A stretch of 64,000 nt of DNA from contig CANHGK010000001.1 of assembly GCA_947460235.1 (NCBI GenBank), forward strand, positions 124,001 to 188,000, given 5' to 3'. Below, piece after piece: positions 9,251-17,398 of this stretch (positions within the stretch are counted from its first letter, which is position 1; every line of letters starts with the position of its first letter). A program made the translations under genes and the position numbers. This DNA is from Paenibacillaceae bacterium (GTDB taxonomy: Bacteria > Bacillota > Bacilli > Paenibacillales > CANHGK01). The notes beneath the pieces are model-generated. The model worked only from the letters and a program-made list of their open reading frames with translations, had not been told where the DNA came from and did not search any database.

Positions 9251-11665
9251 TGATAAGGGTGGACTTTTGGTGTATGCCCAAGCCGTATTCGACGTCCCTG
9301 CAGATGCACCGCCAGTAACAAGCAACCGAAAATCATAGCCTGTCGACGCGTTCAATCCAGAAATCGTTGCGGTAGTAGCCGTTGTACTAATCGCATCTGT
9401 ATCCGCTACGCTCCAGGATCCCAAGCTTTCCGGCGATTGCTGAACGATAATCGACGTTGCGCCGGTAATTGCCCCCCAGCTTACAACAACGGATGAATCT
9501 GATTTTGATGTGACAACAAATGACGTAATCGCTGTATACATGGATACACTAACTGCATTCGAAATCCCAGATTTTGTACCACCAACCGCATACAAACGGA
9601 ATTGATAGCTTGTCCCGAGTTTTAAGCCTGTAACCGTACCAGTAGTCGAAGACGCCGAGAGCGCAGATGACGTCGTTGATGCCGTCCAAGTTGCCCCGCC
9701 GTCTTCGGATTGCTCAATCGTCACAGCGGTTGCACTCGTTGCTGCTACCCATGAAAATGACGCCGAATAAGGGTTTGAAGATGTGTTTTTCGTTGTCATT
9801 GCAAAATTCGCAACCGGTGACGATGCAGCTGTCGTTAACCGTACAATCGCAGATGATCCTTCCAAAGAACCACCTACAATAACTAGACGGAATAAATACG
9901 TACTACTTGGACTAAGTCCAGTTACTTTAGCAGCCGATGAAGTTGCAGACAACGCACTCGATGTTGTTGCGTCGCTCCACGATGTTCCATTGTTTGAGGA
10001 TTGTTGAATTTTTACGCTTGTTGCACCGGTTGGTGCTGCAAATGTAAACGATGCCGCGTTCCCAGTCGTTTGTGTAGAAGTTGCCGCAAATAAATATGCT
10101 TGTTGAATGCTTGACGATTTTGCTGAACTTAAATCAAATTCGAAGTTCGACGTAATATTCGGATCTTTCGCATCGGTAAATGCAGTGGAAGGTGAAATCC
10201 CCCATGTCCACTCAGAACCAACGGTTTCGTTAACCATCATCACAACCATTTGCAATGATTTCGGATTTCCGATGCTTGCCCGTGGAATTTTGAATTCAAC
10301 GAACGTGCCGCTTTTACTAACCGAACCCGACCACGTCGTTGATGACCACGTTGAACCATTCCATGATTGGATATCCGTATATGAACCGTTTGTTTTCCAA
10401 CGCAAATGATATTGAGCGGCAAAAGACATTGCGGGTTGCTGTGTCACATAGGTTTGTCCATTTGTCGTTCCAGCAGAACCGCCAAAATACATTTGTACCC
10501 ACTTACTCGCGCTGTTAGCATTTACATCTGTTCCCGAATAACCAACATACACATAGGTTGAATCCCACGTGACATAGGCGTTATATCCGGATGAGGAGGA
10601 ACTGAAATTTTCGGCACTCGTTCCAGATGCATTAAAATCATTCGTACCATCGATCGTAATCGCGTGGGTATAAGCCGTTGTCGGTGAGGCGGTCGTTGTA
10701 AATTGAACAATCGTTGATGTGCCTTCATTGGATCCGCCGCTCACAGTTAATCGAAATGCATACGCTGTCAAACTGGTTAATCCGGTTACCGTCGCCGACG
10801 TTGACGATGCCGATAGCGCACTCGATAATGTGGCACTTGACCATGTTGCACCTTGATCGGTTGATACATCGACTCCGACCGAAGACGCCCCCGCTGCCGC
10901 GGCAAAGGAGAAACTTGCGGTATTATATGAGTAAGAGGAATATGCAAAATTCGAAGACGCTTGACGAGTACTCGCGGAATCCGCACCTAAATCAAATGCA
11001 TAAAACTTACTAAATGTGGGAGCAGTCGAATACGCATCCGTAAATGCATTACCAGGCAAAACAGACCATGTCCATTCCGATCCAGCCTTCTCATTCATCA
11101 TCAATGCGTTTAATTGTAAAATGTTCGGGCTACCAATATCAGATCGAGGAATTTTGAACTCTACAAATGTCCCTGATTTCGAAACGGTTCCACTCCACGT
11201 TGATGTCGCCCATGTAGAACCATTCCACGTTTGCATATTGGTATATGTTCCGTTTGATTTCCACCGCAAATGGTATTTCGCATTAAATGGAAGTGCCGGT
11301 TTTTGGTGATTATATGACAAGCCATTCGTAGTACCGCCAGTACCACCAAAATAAAATTGCACCCATTTATAGCCTGCATCCGTCGAGGAATTCACCTCGG
11401 TTCCGGTCACACCAATATAGACATTTGTCGAATCCCAACTTACAGACATTGAATAACCTGAAGTTGACGTCGTAAATGACTCGTTCGTTGTGCCGCTCGA
11501 GTTAAAATCATTGGTTCCATCGATCGAGATCGTATGGCTATATGCCGCAAACGCCATCATTGGCGCCAACAGAATTTGTTGAAAAATTAACACACTGATC
11601 AACATCCACTTGATCACCGCATGCTTCTTACTTCTATTAAATGAGAACAATCCTTTGTATCTCAT
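2666..11665 (-). CDS. Giant secreted cadherin-repeat protein with carbohydrate-binding-like and FN3 domains
   Basis: About 2999 residues. A signal peptide (basic NRSKKH stretch, hydrophobic core, AFAAY cleavage region near residue 40) is followed by two copies of a 190-residue CBM9/DOMON-like beta domain beginning HTISIDGTNDF and HAITIDGTNDF (about 42-230 and 335-525), fibronectin III-like domains (one between the copies, three after), then from about residue 805 to the end 22 cadherin-like repeats of about 99 residues. Repeats carry calcium-type motifs: ENxxxGT, DPDxGD, DYE, TDxGGL and the NVNEAPT linker. Start ATG 11665 has GGGAAG eight bases upstream. No SLH, LPXTG or other anchor is visible at the C-terminus, which ends KAFVITVTP. 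A role in carbohydrate adhesion or as a surface fibre is inference. Monocistronic. Confidence 0.85.
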   Translation of the reverse strand: MRYKGLFSFNRSKKHAVIKWMLISVLIFQQILLAPMMAFAAYSHTISIDGTNDFNSSGTTNESFTTSTSGYSMSVSWDSTNVYIGVTGTEVNSSTDAGYKWVQFYFGGTGGTTNGLSYNHQKPALPFNAKYHLRWKSNGTYTNMQTWNGSTWATSTWSGTVSKSGTFVEFKIPRSDIGSPNILQLNALMMNEKAGSEWTWSVLPGNAFTDAYSTAPTFSKFYAFDLGADSASTRQASSNFAYSSYSYNTASFSFAAAAGASSVGVDVSTDQGATWSSATLSSALSASSTSATVTGLTSLTAYAFRLTVSGGSNEGTSTIVQFTTTASPTTAYTHAITIDGTNDFNASGTSAENFSSSSSGYNAYVTWDSTYVYVGYSGTDVNANSASKWVQMYFGGSAGTTNGQTYVTQQPAMSFAAQYHLRWKTNGSYTDIQSWNGSTWSSTTWSGSVSKSGTFVEFKIPRASIGNPKSLQMVVMMVNETVGSEWTWGISPSTAFTDAKDPNITSNFEFDLSSAKSSSIQQAYLFAATSTQTTGNAASFTFAAPTGATSVKIQQSSNNGTSWSDATTSSALSATSSAAKVTGLSPSSTYLFRLVIVGGSLEGSSAIVRLTTAASSPVANFAMTTKNTSSNPYSASFSWVAATSATAVTIEQSEDGGATWTASTTSSALSASSTTGTVTGLKLGTSYQFRLYAVGGTKSGISNAVSVSMYTAITSFVVTSKSDSSVVVSWGAITGATSIIVQQSPESLGSWSVADTDAISTTATTATISGLNASTGYDFRLLVTGGASAGTSNTAWAYTKSPPLSLTLSSTSVSENVAVGTTVGTIQSTDPDAGDTATYSLVSGNGDTDNAKFTVVGTNLKTVSAIDFETQATFYIRLQVKDSDNLTYQATFVINTLNVNETPTDINLSSTSVVEGSALASTLGTITGADPDFGDTFTYSLVTGTGSADNASFVISTNKLKLAVIPDYETKAAYSIRIRATDTGGLYFEKMLVITVTNVNETPTDISLNTSAIDENVSTGTLVGSFSAVDPDGAGTVTYELVNGNGSSDNTKFAISGSDLRVIAPIDYESKPTLSIRVRATDAGNLYFEKIITITVNNLNEAPTSITLNNNMITENESSGTVIGTFSTYDVDSTSPFTYTLVDGQGSTDNASFTIDGSNLQSAAGFDYEANDTYSIRVRTSDSGGLYTEKVFVIEVQNENEAPSDMSISNTVVAENAGIGTNIGAFSAIDADEGDSFSYSFVNGTGDGENSQFQITGNVLTTNASFNYETNSSFSIRVQVTDSGGLSRVEMFTISVSNLNEAPTDLSLSSLIISENKPLGTVIGTVSSTDPDEGDTFQYTLVDGVDSDGNDSFQLIDNELRSKIMFDYEMQSQYKVRIRATDAAGLFFEKTLSISVTNINEEPSGIELDANHVNENVQLDSVIGHFSTTDPDSSDPFTYTLVQGEGGIDNSCFTISGTSLRASCSFDYENKTNYEIRVRTTDAGGMFLEQAFVIYIVNVNEAPTSLTMSDESIDENAADDAIVGEFRSEDPDSIAPFTYSLVSGVGDDDNALFSITDNKLLANHAFNFETKTTYTVRVQVADSDGLTLSRRFFINVNNLNETPTALGLTADTLQEKLVAGTVVGMLSTTDPDIGDYFSYHLVEGEGADDNGNFIIAGSELRTSVILDYEKQSTHSIRIRTEDAAGLGYEQVFTITILNVNEKPDNLILDDSTIDENVPSNTLVGTFSAVDPDPSDEITYKLVDGLGSDDNNMFVIVANQIKTKLPINYETDPSLSVRVRVTDIGGLFSEEIFTITVSNLNETPTDVSLSKSSIQENVSIGSVFGVFSTTDEDFGDSFTYSFVAGSGDTDNSAFLIVGSELRTNEAMDYEVQDAYSIRIRTTDSSELYWEEVLNLSVLNVNEVPSDISISANSINENTVAGTAIGSFSTTDIDQGDAFSYSLVSGSGATGNASFLMSGNQLITKTVFNYELQTSYSIRVRTTDRGGLTFDKIMLITVNNVNEYPTNILISKTFVAENVSQGTLVASLSTVDADDSDAFTYTLVSGLGSSDNATFSITDDQLQTADDLNFESKNTYSIRLRTTDSGELYFEKVVVILVTNVNEQPTDISISGTNVYENSSAITVVGKLSTTDPDIVDTFQYSLVSGVGGTDNGSFAISGTQLMTTAVFNYETKTTYNVRIRATDAGGLATEKTYEITILNQNERPVEINLTSTVISENLSAGTSMGNLSTVDPDADESFTYALISGASNTGNSSFTIAGNVLKTNTVFDYEKQTSYSIRMNVMDAGGLKLEKVFVLSVTNTNEQPSALTLSNNSIAENVISGTNIGMLSTTDIDSGDTFVYGFAEGIGGNDNNEFLIVGNVLKTKSAIDYESKASYSVRVRTTDFGGLYFEKVFEIKITDVNEGPTSLTLSTNTIAENVAVNSIVGAFNTVDQDRGQMMTYSLVAGLGNADNASFLFAGNVLKAKVSFNYEMKSVYTIRIRSADSGGLTIENIFTINVIDVNEAPSELILSKSVIAENSALGSSVGTLTTIDQDVSETLVYSLVGGNGSTDNSSFVISGNVLKTAVNVNYELKPTYSLRIRTTDAKGLFYDKIFAISVSDVNEIPTDLSLSSVVVNENVSLAKIVGNLSSTDEDRKDTFVYSLISGAGSVDNGNFSISGNVLKTNAKMNFEVADTHSIRVRTMDRSGLSFEKVIAINVNNINEAPYNALISNASIDENSGAGATIGTISGLDEDTTDTSFVYSLIAGVGSGDNAQFSLTGATLKSRINFNYEVRANYSIRVRVMDAGKLYVDKVLMIYVTDVNEAPSGMTLSDVEVEENAAVSTVVGLLSTVDPDKNETFTYSLSSGTGSSDNGSFSVFTNQIRTFAALNYEAKKTYSIRLKSTDSAGYSVEKVYLIKIKDVNEAPTNLTLSAITIKNYSIALTNIGLITAVDPDALDTFSYRVIGGSGSVDNGAIIINGNLLRIRNKPNMNSKSSYEIRIRGTDSKGLFFDKAFVITVTP

Positions 11666-12064
11666 TTCGATCACTTCCCTTCAAAATCAATGCACCAACG
11701 GTATCGACACTACTTTATATTTATCGGAATATTTCGCCTAAAAGCGTTTACATTTATATACCACTATAATAACTTCTTTTCCTTTAATTTTCTGAACATT
11801 CATATAAATGTGCTACGTTGCTACACACGAACTTAAATTTAAATTTTGACTAAAATCGTAGATAATGAGACAAATTATGAAGATGCGTATAACCATAGAA
11901 AGAACGGGAAATTTTTCGAATTTTATGTAGCAAAATCGCGTATAAAATCGTAAAATGTAATTTGTAGTGTTTTTACGAATATCAAATTGTGCGACCATTT
12001 GCACAAGCTTTCCCATTTATTCGCAGTTTACATTTTATGTATTATTTTTGATGGAGGCGTCGTC
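11666..12064. other. Divergent intergenic region between giant protein and GH13 genes
   Basis: About 400 AT-rich bases carrying the promoters of two divergently read genes. A cre-like site lies at 11739-11752. Minus-strand TATATAAAT-type sequences next to it could be a -10 region but I cannot single one out. No RNA gene was recognised. Confidence 0.5.
11739..11752 (-). promoter_or_regulatory. cre-like CcpA operator upstream of the giant protein gene
   Basis: On the minus strand the sequence reads TGTAAACGCTTTTA, which fits the Bacillus cre consensus TGNAARCGNWWNCA at 13 of 14 positions. It lies about 75 bases before the start codon, so catabolite control of this gene is plausible. Confidence 0.5.
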
Positions 12065-14203
12065 GTGAAAAAGGCTAAGAGTAGCAGCAAGTTAACCACA
12101 CTAATGAAGCTATTGAAGAAAAAAGTACCCCAAGGAAAAAAAATCGCCGGTTACACCGTGCCTGATATGTGGAATTGTTTTGATTACTCCGGAAAAGAAT
12201 TGAAGATTGCCGCAGAAGGTTTGCTAGAGGTGAATCCATACCAGTTTTATCATGATGCAATTTCCGCGATCTTCGAAACGGAAGATTATAGCGAAGACAA
12301 CAATTACTCGCAATCCATAACAAAAACTCATGGTAACCTCGACCAGAACAACTGGGGTTATATGGGCGGTGACTGGATTAAGAAGGCGACCATGTATTCG
12401 ATGCATGTTCGTACATCCACTTCTTGGGATCATAACGGTAGCGGATCACTTGAAGATCAAAATGAACAAGGCTTCAAAGAAACCGGTACATTCCTAAAAT
12501 CGATCGCTCTCCTGCATTTATTGAAAAAAATGGGGATCACAACGGTATATTTGTTACCGCTTTCGAAATATAGTGATAACTTCAAAAAAGGTGAGATGGG
12601 TTCCCCCTACGCAGTAAAAAACTTCTTTGCACTGGATCCGAACTTGAAAGATCCAATGTCAGAAGATGCATTTACCGTTGAAGACGAGTTCGCAGCGTTT
12701 GTTGAGGCCGCTCATATTTTGAATATGCGCGTCATGATTGATATCATTCCTCGTACCGCATCACGCGACAATGAATTGATCGCTGAGCACCCGGATTGGT
12801 TCTACTGGATTCGAACTGCGGATCTAGAAAACTACAATCCTCCATTCGTTGACGGTGTTCCTCAAGCCGAGAAACCATCGTTTGATAACTTATGGAATAT
12901 TTATCATTCAGGTCAAGTCTGGGAACATATGCGCAAATTTGTTGCTTCCCCAGATCGTATGGATATCGGAAAATGGGAATGGCTCAAATCCCGTGTTCGC
13001 GAAAATCCAGAATTGGATTTATTCGAATTAATTCAACAGGAATATGGTATTACAACAGCACCAGCGTTCTCTGATGGTGTCAACGACCCACAACCACCAT
13101 GGACGGATGTAACGTTCTTGCGTTTATATTTGGATCATCCGGCGGCTGCAAAACATTACCTGAATACTGAAGTCGACAATATCCAACCATATATTTTATT
13201 TGATGTGATCAAATCAAATATTTTCAAAGGCGAACACCGTAACGAAGAACTATGGAACATGCTTTCGGGCGTCATTCCGTTCTATCAAGAACAATTCGGC
13301 ATTGACGGCGCGCGTATTGACATGGGTCATGCCTTGCCGGAGGAACTCGTTCATCTCATTCTTCAAAAACCGCGTGAAATCGATCCTGACTTCTCCTTTA
13401 TTGCGGAAGAAGTACTTGTTTGGTCGGGTGGCCATGCACGCTACACTGGTTATAACATGATCATCGGCGACGGTTATTATAACGAACCACGCTTGTTGGA
13501 AACAAAAACTCATCAGTTCTTTTACGAAGCACCTTGGTTCATGGCTCCCGTTTTCGCAACTGCGGAAACACCGGATACACCGCGCATTAGCGCACGTCCC
13601 GGTGGTCGTCAATTGGCTCGTTTTGTAACTGCACTAAATCATTTTATGCCGAACGGGGTTCCATTTATTAACTCCGGTATGGAATTATATGAAACACAAC
13701 CAATGAACACTGGATTGGATTGTGCACCGGATGAGCGTTTCCGCTTATTCCCTGACGATCCGTACTACGGAAAATTAGCTTTCTTCGAAAAATTCCAATT
13801 CCATTGGACGCTTCCTGAGCGTTGGGAAATGGCCGAATACATTTCTGTACTCGGAAGCCTAAGAAGCCGCTTCATTGGCACACTTGGCAATATCGGCAAT
13901 TATACTCGAATCAATACAGGGGATTGGACGACACCAGCCATCGCTTTTGGTTATGTGATGGATAACCGCCGCTGGCACCATCACGATAATTTGCTGATCA
14001 TCGTTGCGAATACCGATTTGGCGCACAGCCAATCCTTCACACTTGATCTCGGCCAGGCACGTCATGAGTCCGGCAATCTTTCGCGCAAAGCATGGGTCGA
14101 GTTCTCCAACTACGGTTGGCAAGCAGATCTGTGGGATTTCGACGATAAGTGGAATCTACATGTAAACATGAATCCAGGCGAAGTTCGTGTAATCATTCTA
14201 TAA
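12065..14203 (+). CDS. GH13 alpha-amylase family protein (cytoplasmic)
   Basis: About 712 residues with no signal peptide, so intracellular. A GH13 TIM barrel is visible: region I DIIPRTASRD (about 224-233), nucleophile Asp in DGARIDMGH (about 419), acid/base Glu in FIAEEV (about 448), and a third Asp in AETPDTPR (about 504), where GlgE-like relatives have His before the Asp. The FINSGMELYE segment also resembles the GlgE/maltosyltransferase side of GH13. Hydrolysis or transfer on alpha-glucans is expected; the exact reaction is not assigned. GTG at 12065 is chosen as start because GGAGG lies seven bases upstream; the open frame begins earlier without such a site. Single gene ending at a bidirectional terminator. 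Confidence 0.8.
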   Translation: MKKAKSSSKLTTLMKLLKKKVPQGKKIAGYTVPDMWNCFDYSGKELKIAAEGLLEVNPYQFYHDAISAIFETEDYSEDNNYSQSITKTHGNLDQNNWGYMGGDWIKKATMYSMHVRTSTSWDHNGSGSLEDQNEQGFKETGTFLKSIALLHLLKKMGITTVYLLPLSKYSDNFKKGEMGSPYAVKNFFALDPNLKDPMSEDAFTVEDEFAAFVEAAHILNMRVMIDIIPRTASRDNELIAEHPDWFYWIRTADLENYNPPFVDGVPQAEKPSFDNLWNIYHSGQVWEHMRKFVASPDRMDIGKWEWLKSRVRENPELDLFELIQQEYGITTAPAFSDGVNDPQPPWTDVTFLRLYLDHPAAAKHYLNTEVDNIQPYILFDVIKSNIFKGEHRNEELWNMLSGVIPFYQEQFGIDGARIDMGHALPEELVHLILQKPREIDPDFSFIAEEVLVWSGGHARYTGYNMIIGDGYYNEPRLLETKTHQFFYEAPWFMAPVFATAETPDTPRISARPGGRQLARFVTALNHFMPNGVPFINSGMELYETQPMNTGLDCAPDERFRLFPDDPYYGKLAFFEKFQFHWTLPERWEMAEYISVLGSLRSRFIGTLGNIGNYTRINTGDWTTPAIAFGYVMDNRRWHHHDNLLIIVANTDLAHSQSFTLDLGQARHESGNLSRKAWVEFSNYGWQADLWDFDDKWNLHVNMNPGEVRVIIL

Positions 14204-14214
14204 TTTAAGTAAAC

Positions 14215-14250
14215 AAAACCCCCTTATCATTTTGACGATAAGGGGGTTTT
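14215..14250. terminator. Bidirectional terminator
   Basis: AAAACCCCCTTATC pairs with GATAAGGGGGTTTT around an eight-base loop. The flanking A and T runs let it work in both directions, for the GH13 gene (+) and the pirin gene (-). Confidence 0.85.
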
Positions 14251-14267
14251 GTTATTCAACTGATAAT

Positions 14268-14978
14268 TTATGGTAAATCAATCAACAATACGTGCGCGTC
14301 TTTTTCTGCGAAAAGTTCTAATCGTTCGATACCAGTAATTCTCGCCGCGTCCCTTCTTCCAAGCTGCGTCGAACTATTCAACGTTATGTCACCTTCAAGA
14401 ACATAAACATATATGCGTTTCCCTGGTTCTTGAGAGAACGTACGAACAACTCCTTGGTCCATCTCTGTCATAAACAGTGAAACATCTTGATGAATCCGTA
14501 CTGCACCGCGCTCCAAATCCGCAGTGTTTGTCGAAATTAACGGAACGAATTCATCTTTCATTTTGGAAATTTCAAAAGCCTTCTGTTCATACTCTGGCGT
14601 CAACCCTCGTTCATTTGGAAAAAACCACAACTGCAAAAAGTTCACTTCTACAACGTCGGAAGGATTAAACTCCGAATGCACAATCCCCGTCCCCGCCGTC
14701 ATGCGCTGAACTTCACCTGGTCCGATGACTTCCGATCGCCCGGTATTGTCCTGATGTTTTAATTGCCCTTTTAGTACAATTGAAACAATCTCCATCTCTT
14801 TATGTGGATGAGCCCCAAAGCCGCGTCCAGCCGCTACAAAATCATCATTAAACACACGCAGTGGACCAAATTGTTGATTGTTTGGATCATAATAATCTGC
14901 AAATGAAAAATGGTGCCCCGAAACGAGCCAACCATGATTCGCCACAAAACGCTTAGCCGCAGGAAACAACTCAATCAT
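14268..14978 (-). CDS. Pirin family protein
   Basis: 236 residues, the usual length of bacterial pirins (YhhW/YxaG-like bicupins). The N-terminal cupin has the canonical metal ligands His57, His59, His101 and Glu103 in GAHPHKEME and GIVHSEF. Some family members oxidise quercetin, others are redox sensors; the substrate here is unknown. The ATG at 14978 has GGGGTG seven bases upstream and overlaps the end of the aldo/keto reductase gene by eight bases, so the two are translationally coupled. Confidence 0.85.
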   Translation of the reverse strand: MIELFPAAKRFVANHGWLVSGHHFSFADYYDPNNQQFGPLRVFNDDFVAAGRGFGAHPHKEMEIVSIVLKGQLKHQDNTGRSEVIGPGEVQRMTAGTGIVHSEFNPSDVVEVNFLQLWFFPNERGLTPEYEQKAFEISKMKDEFVPLISTNTADLERGAVRIHQDVSLFMTEMDQGVVRTFSQEPGKRIYVYVLEGDITLNSSTQLGRRDAARITGIERLELFAEKDAHVLLIDLP

Positions 14979-15972
14979 TTGCGATCACCCCTTTTCTGAG
15001 CACACGCAATGACATGACTGAAATCTGTTGAATTTCCTCTTCCGTCAATCGGAACGTCAGCGCTCCAACATTTTCTTCGACATGATGCAATTTGGAACCG
15101 CCAGGAATCGCAAATATCGTTTCTCCGTGCAAATAAATCAAAGCGTTTAACGCAACCTGACTTGTTGACACTTCGTATTTCAAAGCCAATTGTTCCAACA
15201 ATTCGATCAGCGGCAATGATTTGGCGAGTCCTGCAGGTTTGAAACCCGATTGCCATTTGCGCGGCGCACCGAGTGCCGCCGCTAATTCGGGCTTACGATG
15301 AAACTTGCCCGAGAGCAAACCTTGTTCGAGCGGCGAATACGCAATGATTGAAACGCCCAATTCTTGCGCCGTTTCAAGAATTCCATTTTGCTCGATCCGG
15401 CGGTCTAACAAGCTATATTTCACTTGATTCGACGCAAGTCGAATCCCAAAATCACCAAGCACTTTATCCGCTTCGCGCATCGCTTTCGCACTAAAATTAC
15501 TTACACCTACCGCTCGGATTGCACCGGCATGATACAACCGTGCCATTTCGACCATTTCACTTTTTACGGACGAAAATGAAAACGGTTGATGGATTTGATA
15601 CAAATCAATTGTGCGTCCATTCAAGCAGTTATAGCGATCTTGAATCGTCTTGGGAATATTCGATGCTCTGCGAAACATCGGCCACCATTTTGTTGCGATT
15701 TGTGCTTCTTCTTCACCTACACTTAACGTATCCAGCGCCTTTGCGAGCACCTTCTCTGACGCACCATGACCGTATATTTCTGCGGTATCAAACCAATTAA
15801 TTCCGCCTTCCAACGCGATACGCACCATCTCAACCACCACGTCATCTTCCAACGTCGGCCAATATTTGCCGACCATGCCAACCCCTTTACTAAACTGCCA
15901 ACAACCTAATCCAATCGGGGATAGCGCTAAATTTGTCGCACCTAGTTTTCTACGAATAATGGGTTTTGTCAT
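14971..15972 (-). CDS. Aldo/keto reductase
   Basis: About 333 residues, (beta/alpha)8 NADPH-dependent aldo/keto reductase. The tetrad is visible: Asp and Tyr in WFDTAEIYGHG, Lys in ATKWWP, His in LYQIHQP. The C-terminal IPGGSKLHHVEEN segment is the usual coenzyme-binding loop. The ATG at 15972 has AAGGAGC eight bases upstream; an earlier ATG in frame lacks one. First gene of a two-gene operon with pirin; both may belong to carbonyl or stress metabolism (inference). Substrate not predictable. Confidence 0.85.
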   Translation of the reverse strand: MTKPIIRRKLGATNLALSPIGLGCWQFSKGVGMVGKYWPTLEDDVVVEMVRIALEGGINWFDTAEIYGHGASEKVLAKALDTLSVGEEEAQIATKWWPMFRRASNIPKTIQDRYNCLNGRTIDLYQIHQPFSFSSVKSEMVEMARLYHAGAIRAVGVSNFSAKAMREADKVLGDFGIRLASNQVKYSLLDRRIEQNGILETAQELGVSIIAYSPLEQGLLSGKFHRKPELAAALGAPRKWQSGFKPAGLAKSLPLIELLEQLALKYEVSTSQVALNALIYLHGETIFAIPGGSKLHHVEENVGALTFRLTEEEIQQISVMSLRVLRKGVIAND

Positions 15973-16143
15973 CGAAATGCGCTCCTTTTTTTCATTCATT
16001 AGAAATATCATACCAAAATTTTGACTCACACAAAAAAACAGTTAAAATTATAGTGCAACACGAGCGGTTAAATCTGTTAAAATGGATTTCGTGCATGAAA
16101 CGTTATATATGTTATTGAATAGAAGTTGGAGGGTCATAACCGA

Positions 16144-17334
16144 ATGATTATCAAACCTAAAGTTCGCGGATTTATTTGTACTACAGCTCATCCTGCAGGT
16201 TGCCAGGAACAAGTAAATCAACAAATTGCTTATGTGAAAAAACAAGGAATAACAGCGGGTCCGAAAAATGTGCTCGTCATTGGCGCATCTACAGGCTACG
16301 GCTTGGCGTCACGCATCACCTCCGCTTTTGGTAGCGGTGCAAATACGATTGGTGTATTTTTCGAACGCGGCGCTTCCGCTGACCGTACAGGCACAGCGGG
16401 TTGGTACAACACGATCGCATTTCACGAAGCCGCAACAAAAGACGGCTTAATCAGCATCAACATCAACGGCGATGCATTTTCTAATGAGATCAAAGCGCAA
16501 ACAATTGACGCCATCAAGACACATTTCGGCAAAGTCGACTTGATCGTCTACAGTCTGGCATCACCGCGCAGAACACATCCGGAATCCGGTGAAACGTTCA
16601 CCTCTGTGATCAAACCGATCGGTCCTTCCTATACGAATAAAACAGTCAACTTCGCAAACGGTGTCGTTACAGATATTACAATCGAACCAGCGACAGACGT
16701 AGAAGTTGACAATACAGTTGCGGTCATGGGCGGCGACGACTGGCGTTTATGGATTGAACAACTCGAAATGGCAAGCGTCCTTGCAGACGGCGTCAAAACG
16801 GTTGCTTACTCCTATATTGGACCTGAAATTACACATGCCATTTACCGTGAAGGTACAATCGGCCGTGCAAAAGATGATCTCGAATCAACCGCAAAATCAT
16901 TGTCAGAGAAACTTGCCGTTATTGGCGGCGAAGCGATCGTTTCCGTCAACAAAGCATTGGTCACGCAATCTAGCTCAGCGATTCCTGTTGTACCGTTGTA
17001 CATTTCAATTTTGTTTAAGGTAATGAAAGAAAAAGGCTTGCACGAAGGTTGTATCGAACAAATTTACCGCCTATATAACGAATCCCTTTTCGCATCAGAT
17101 AAACGCTCGATCGACGAAAAAGGACGCATCCGCATTGATGATTGGGAAATGCGCGAAGATGTACAACATGAAGTCGCTGCCTTCTGGCGTGACATTACCA
17201 CGGAAAACATCGACCAAGTGAGTGACATTGCCGGGTATCGCAATGATTTTATGAAATTATTTGGCTTTGAAGCGACAGGTGTCGACTACGAAGCAGATAT
17301 CGACCTTGAAGCTTGGGATGCTAAGATACAATAA
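16144..17334 (+). CDS. fabV: FabV-type trans-2-enoyl-ACP/CoA reductase
   Basis: About 396 residues, matching the FabV/TER family, which reduces trans-2-enoyl thioesters with NADH. The N-terminus IIKPKVRGFICTTAHP is diagnostic, the nucleotide motif IGASTGYGLASR is at about 47-58, and the Y-x8-K active-site pair is present in IYREGTIGRAK. FabV is the triclosan-resistant alternative to FabI and last step of fatty acid elongation; some relatives act on crotonyl-CoA instead. ATG 16144 follows TTGGAGG; an earlier in-frame ATG at 16126 overlaps that site. Monocistronic, divergent from the aldo/keto reductase. FabV is much less usual in Bacilli than FabI. Confidence 0.88.
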   Translation: MIIKPKVRGFICTTAHPAGCQEQVNQQIAYVKKQGITAGPKNVLVIGASTGYGLASRITSAFGSGANTIGVFFERGASADRTGTAGWYNTIAFHEAATKDGLISININGDAFSNEIKAQTIDAIKTHFGKVDLIVYSLASPRRTHPESGETFTSVIKPIGPSYTNKTVNFANGVVTDITIEPATDVEVDNTVAVMGGDDWRLWIEQLEMASVLADGVKTVAYSYIGPEITHAIYREGTIGRAKDDLESTAKSLSEKLAVIGGEAIVSVNKALVTQSSSAIPVVPLYISILFKVMKEKGLHEGCIEQIYRLYNESLFASDKRSIDEKGRIRIDDWEMREDVQHEVAAFWRDITTENIDQVSDIAGYRNDFMKLFGFEATGVDYEADIDLEAWDAKIQ

Positions 17335-17342
17335 AATATCGT

Positions 17343-17398
17343 AAAACCGCCATCGTATCAGTAGATTGAATCCTACGAATACTGTGGCGGTTTTTTTT
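17343..17398 (+). terminator. Terminator after fabV, overlapping the 3' end of ogt
   Basis: AAAACCGCCA (17343-17352) pairs with TGGCGG (17385-17390) followed by eight Ts. The convergent ogt gene ends at 17373 inside the hairpin. Confidence 0.75.

Noticed and set aside
2666-11013. Many open frames of 60-130 codons on the plus strand opposite the giant gene
   Set aside because: They recur with the 300-bp period of the repeats, lack ribosome binding sites and encode no recognisable domain; they are shadows of the repetitive coding strand.
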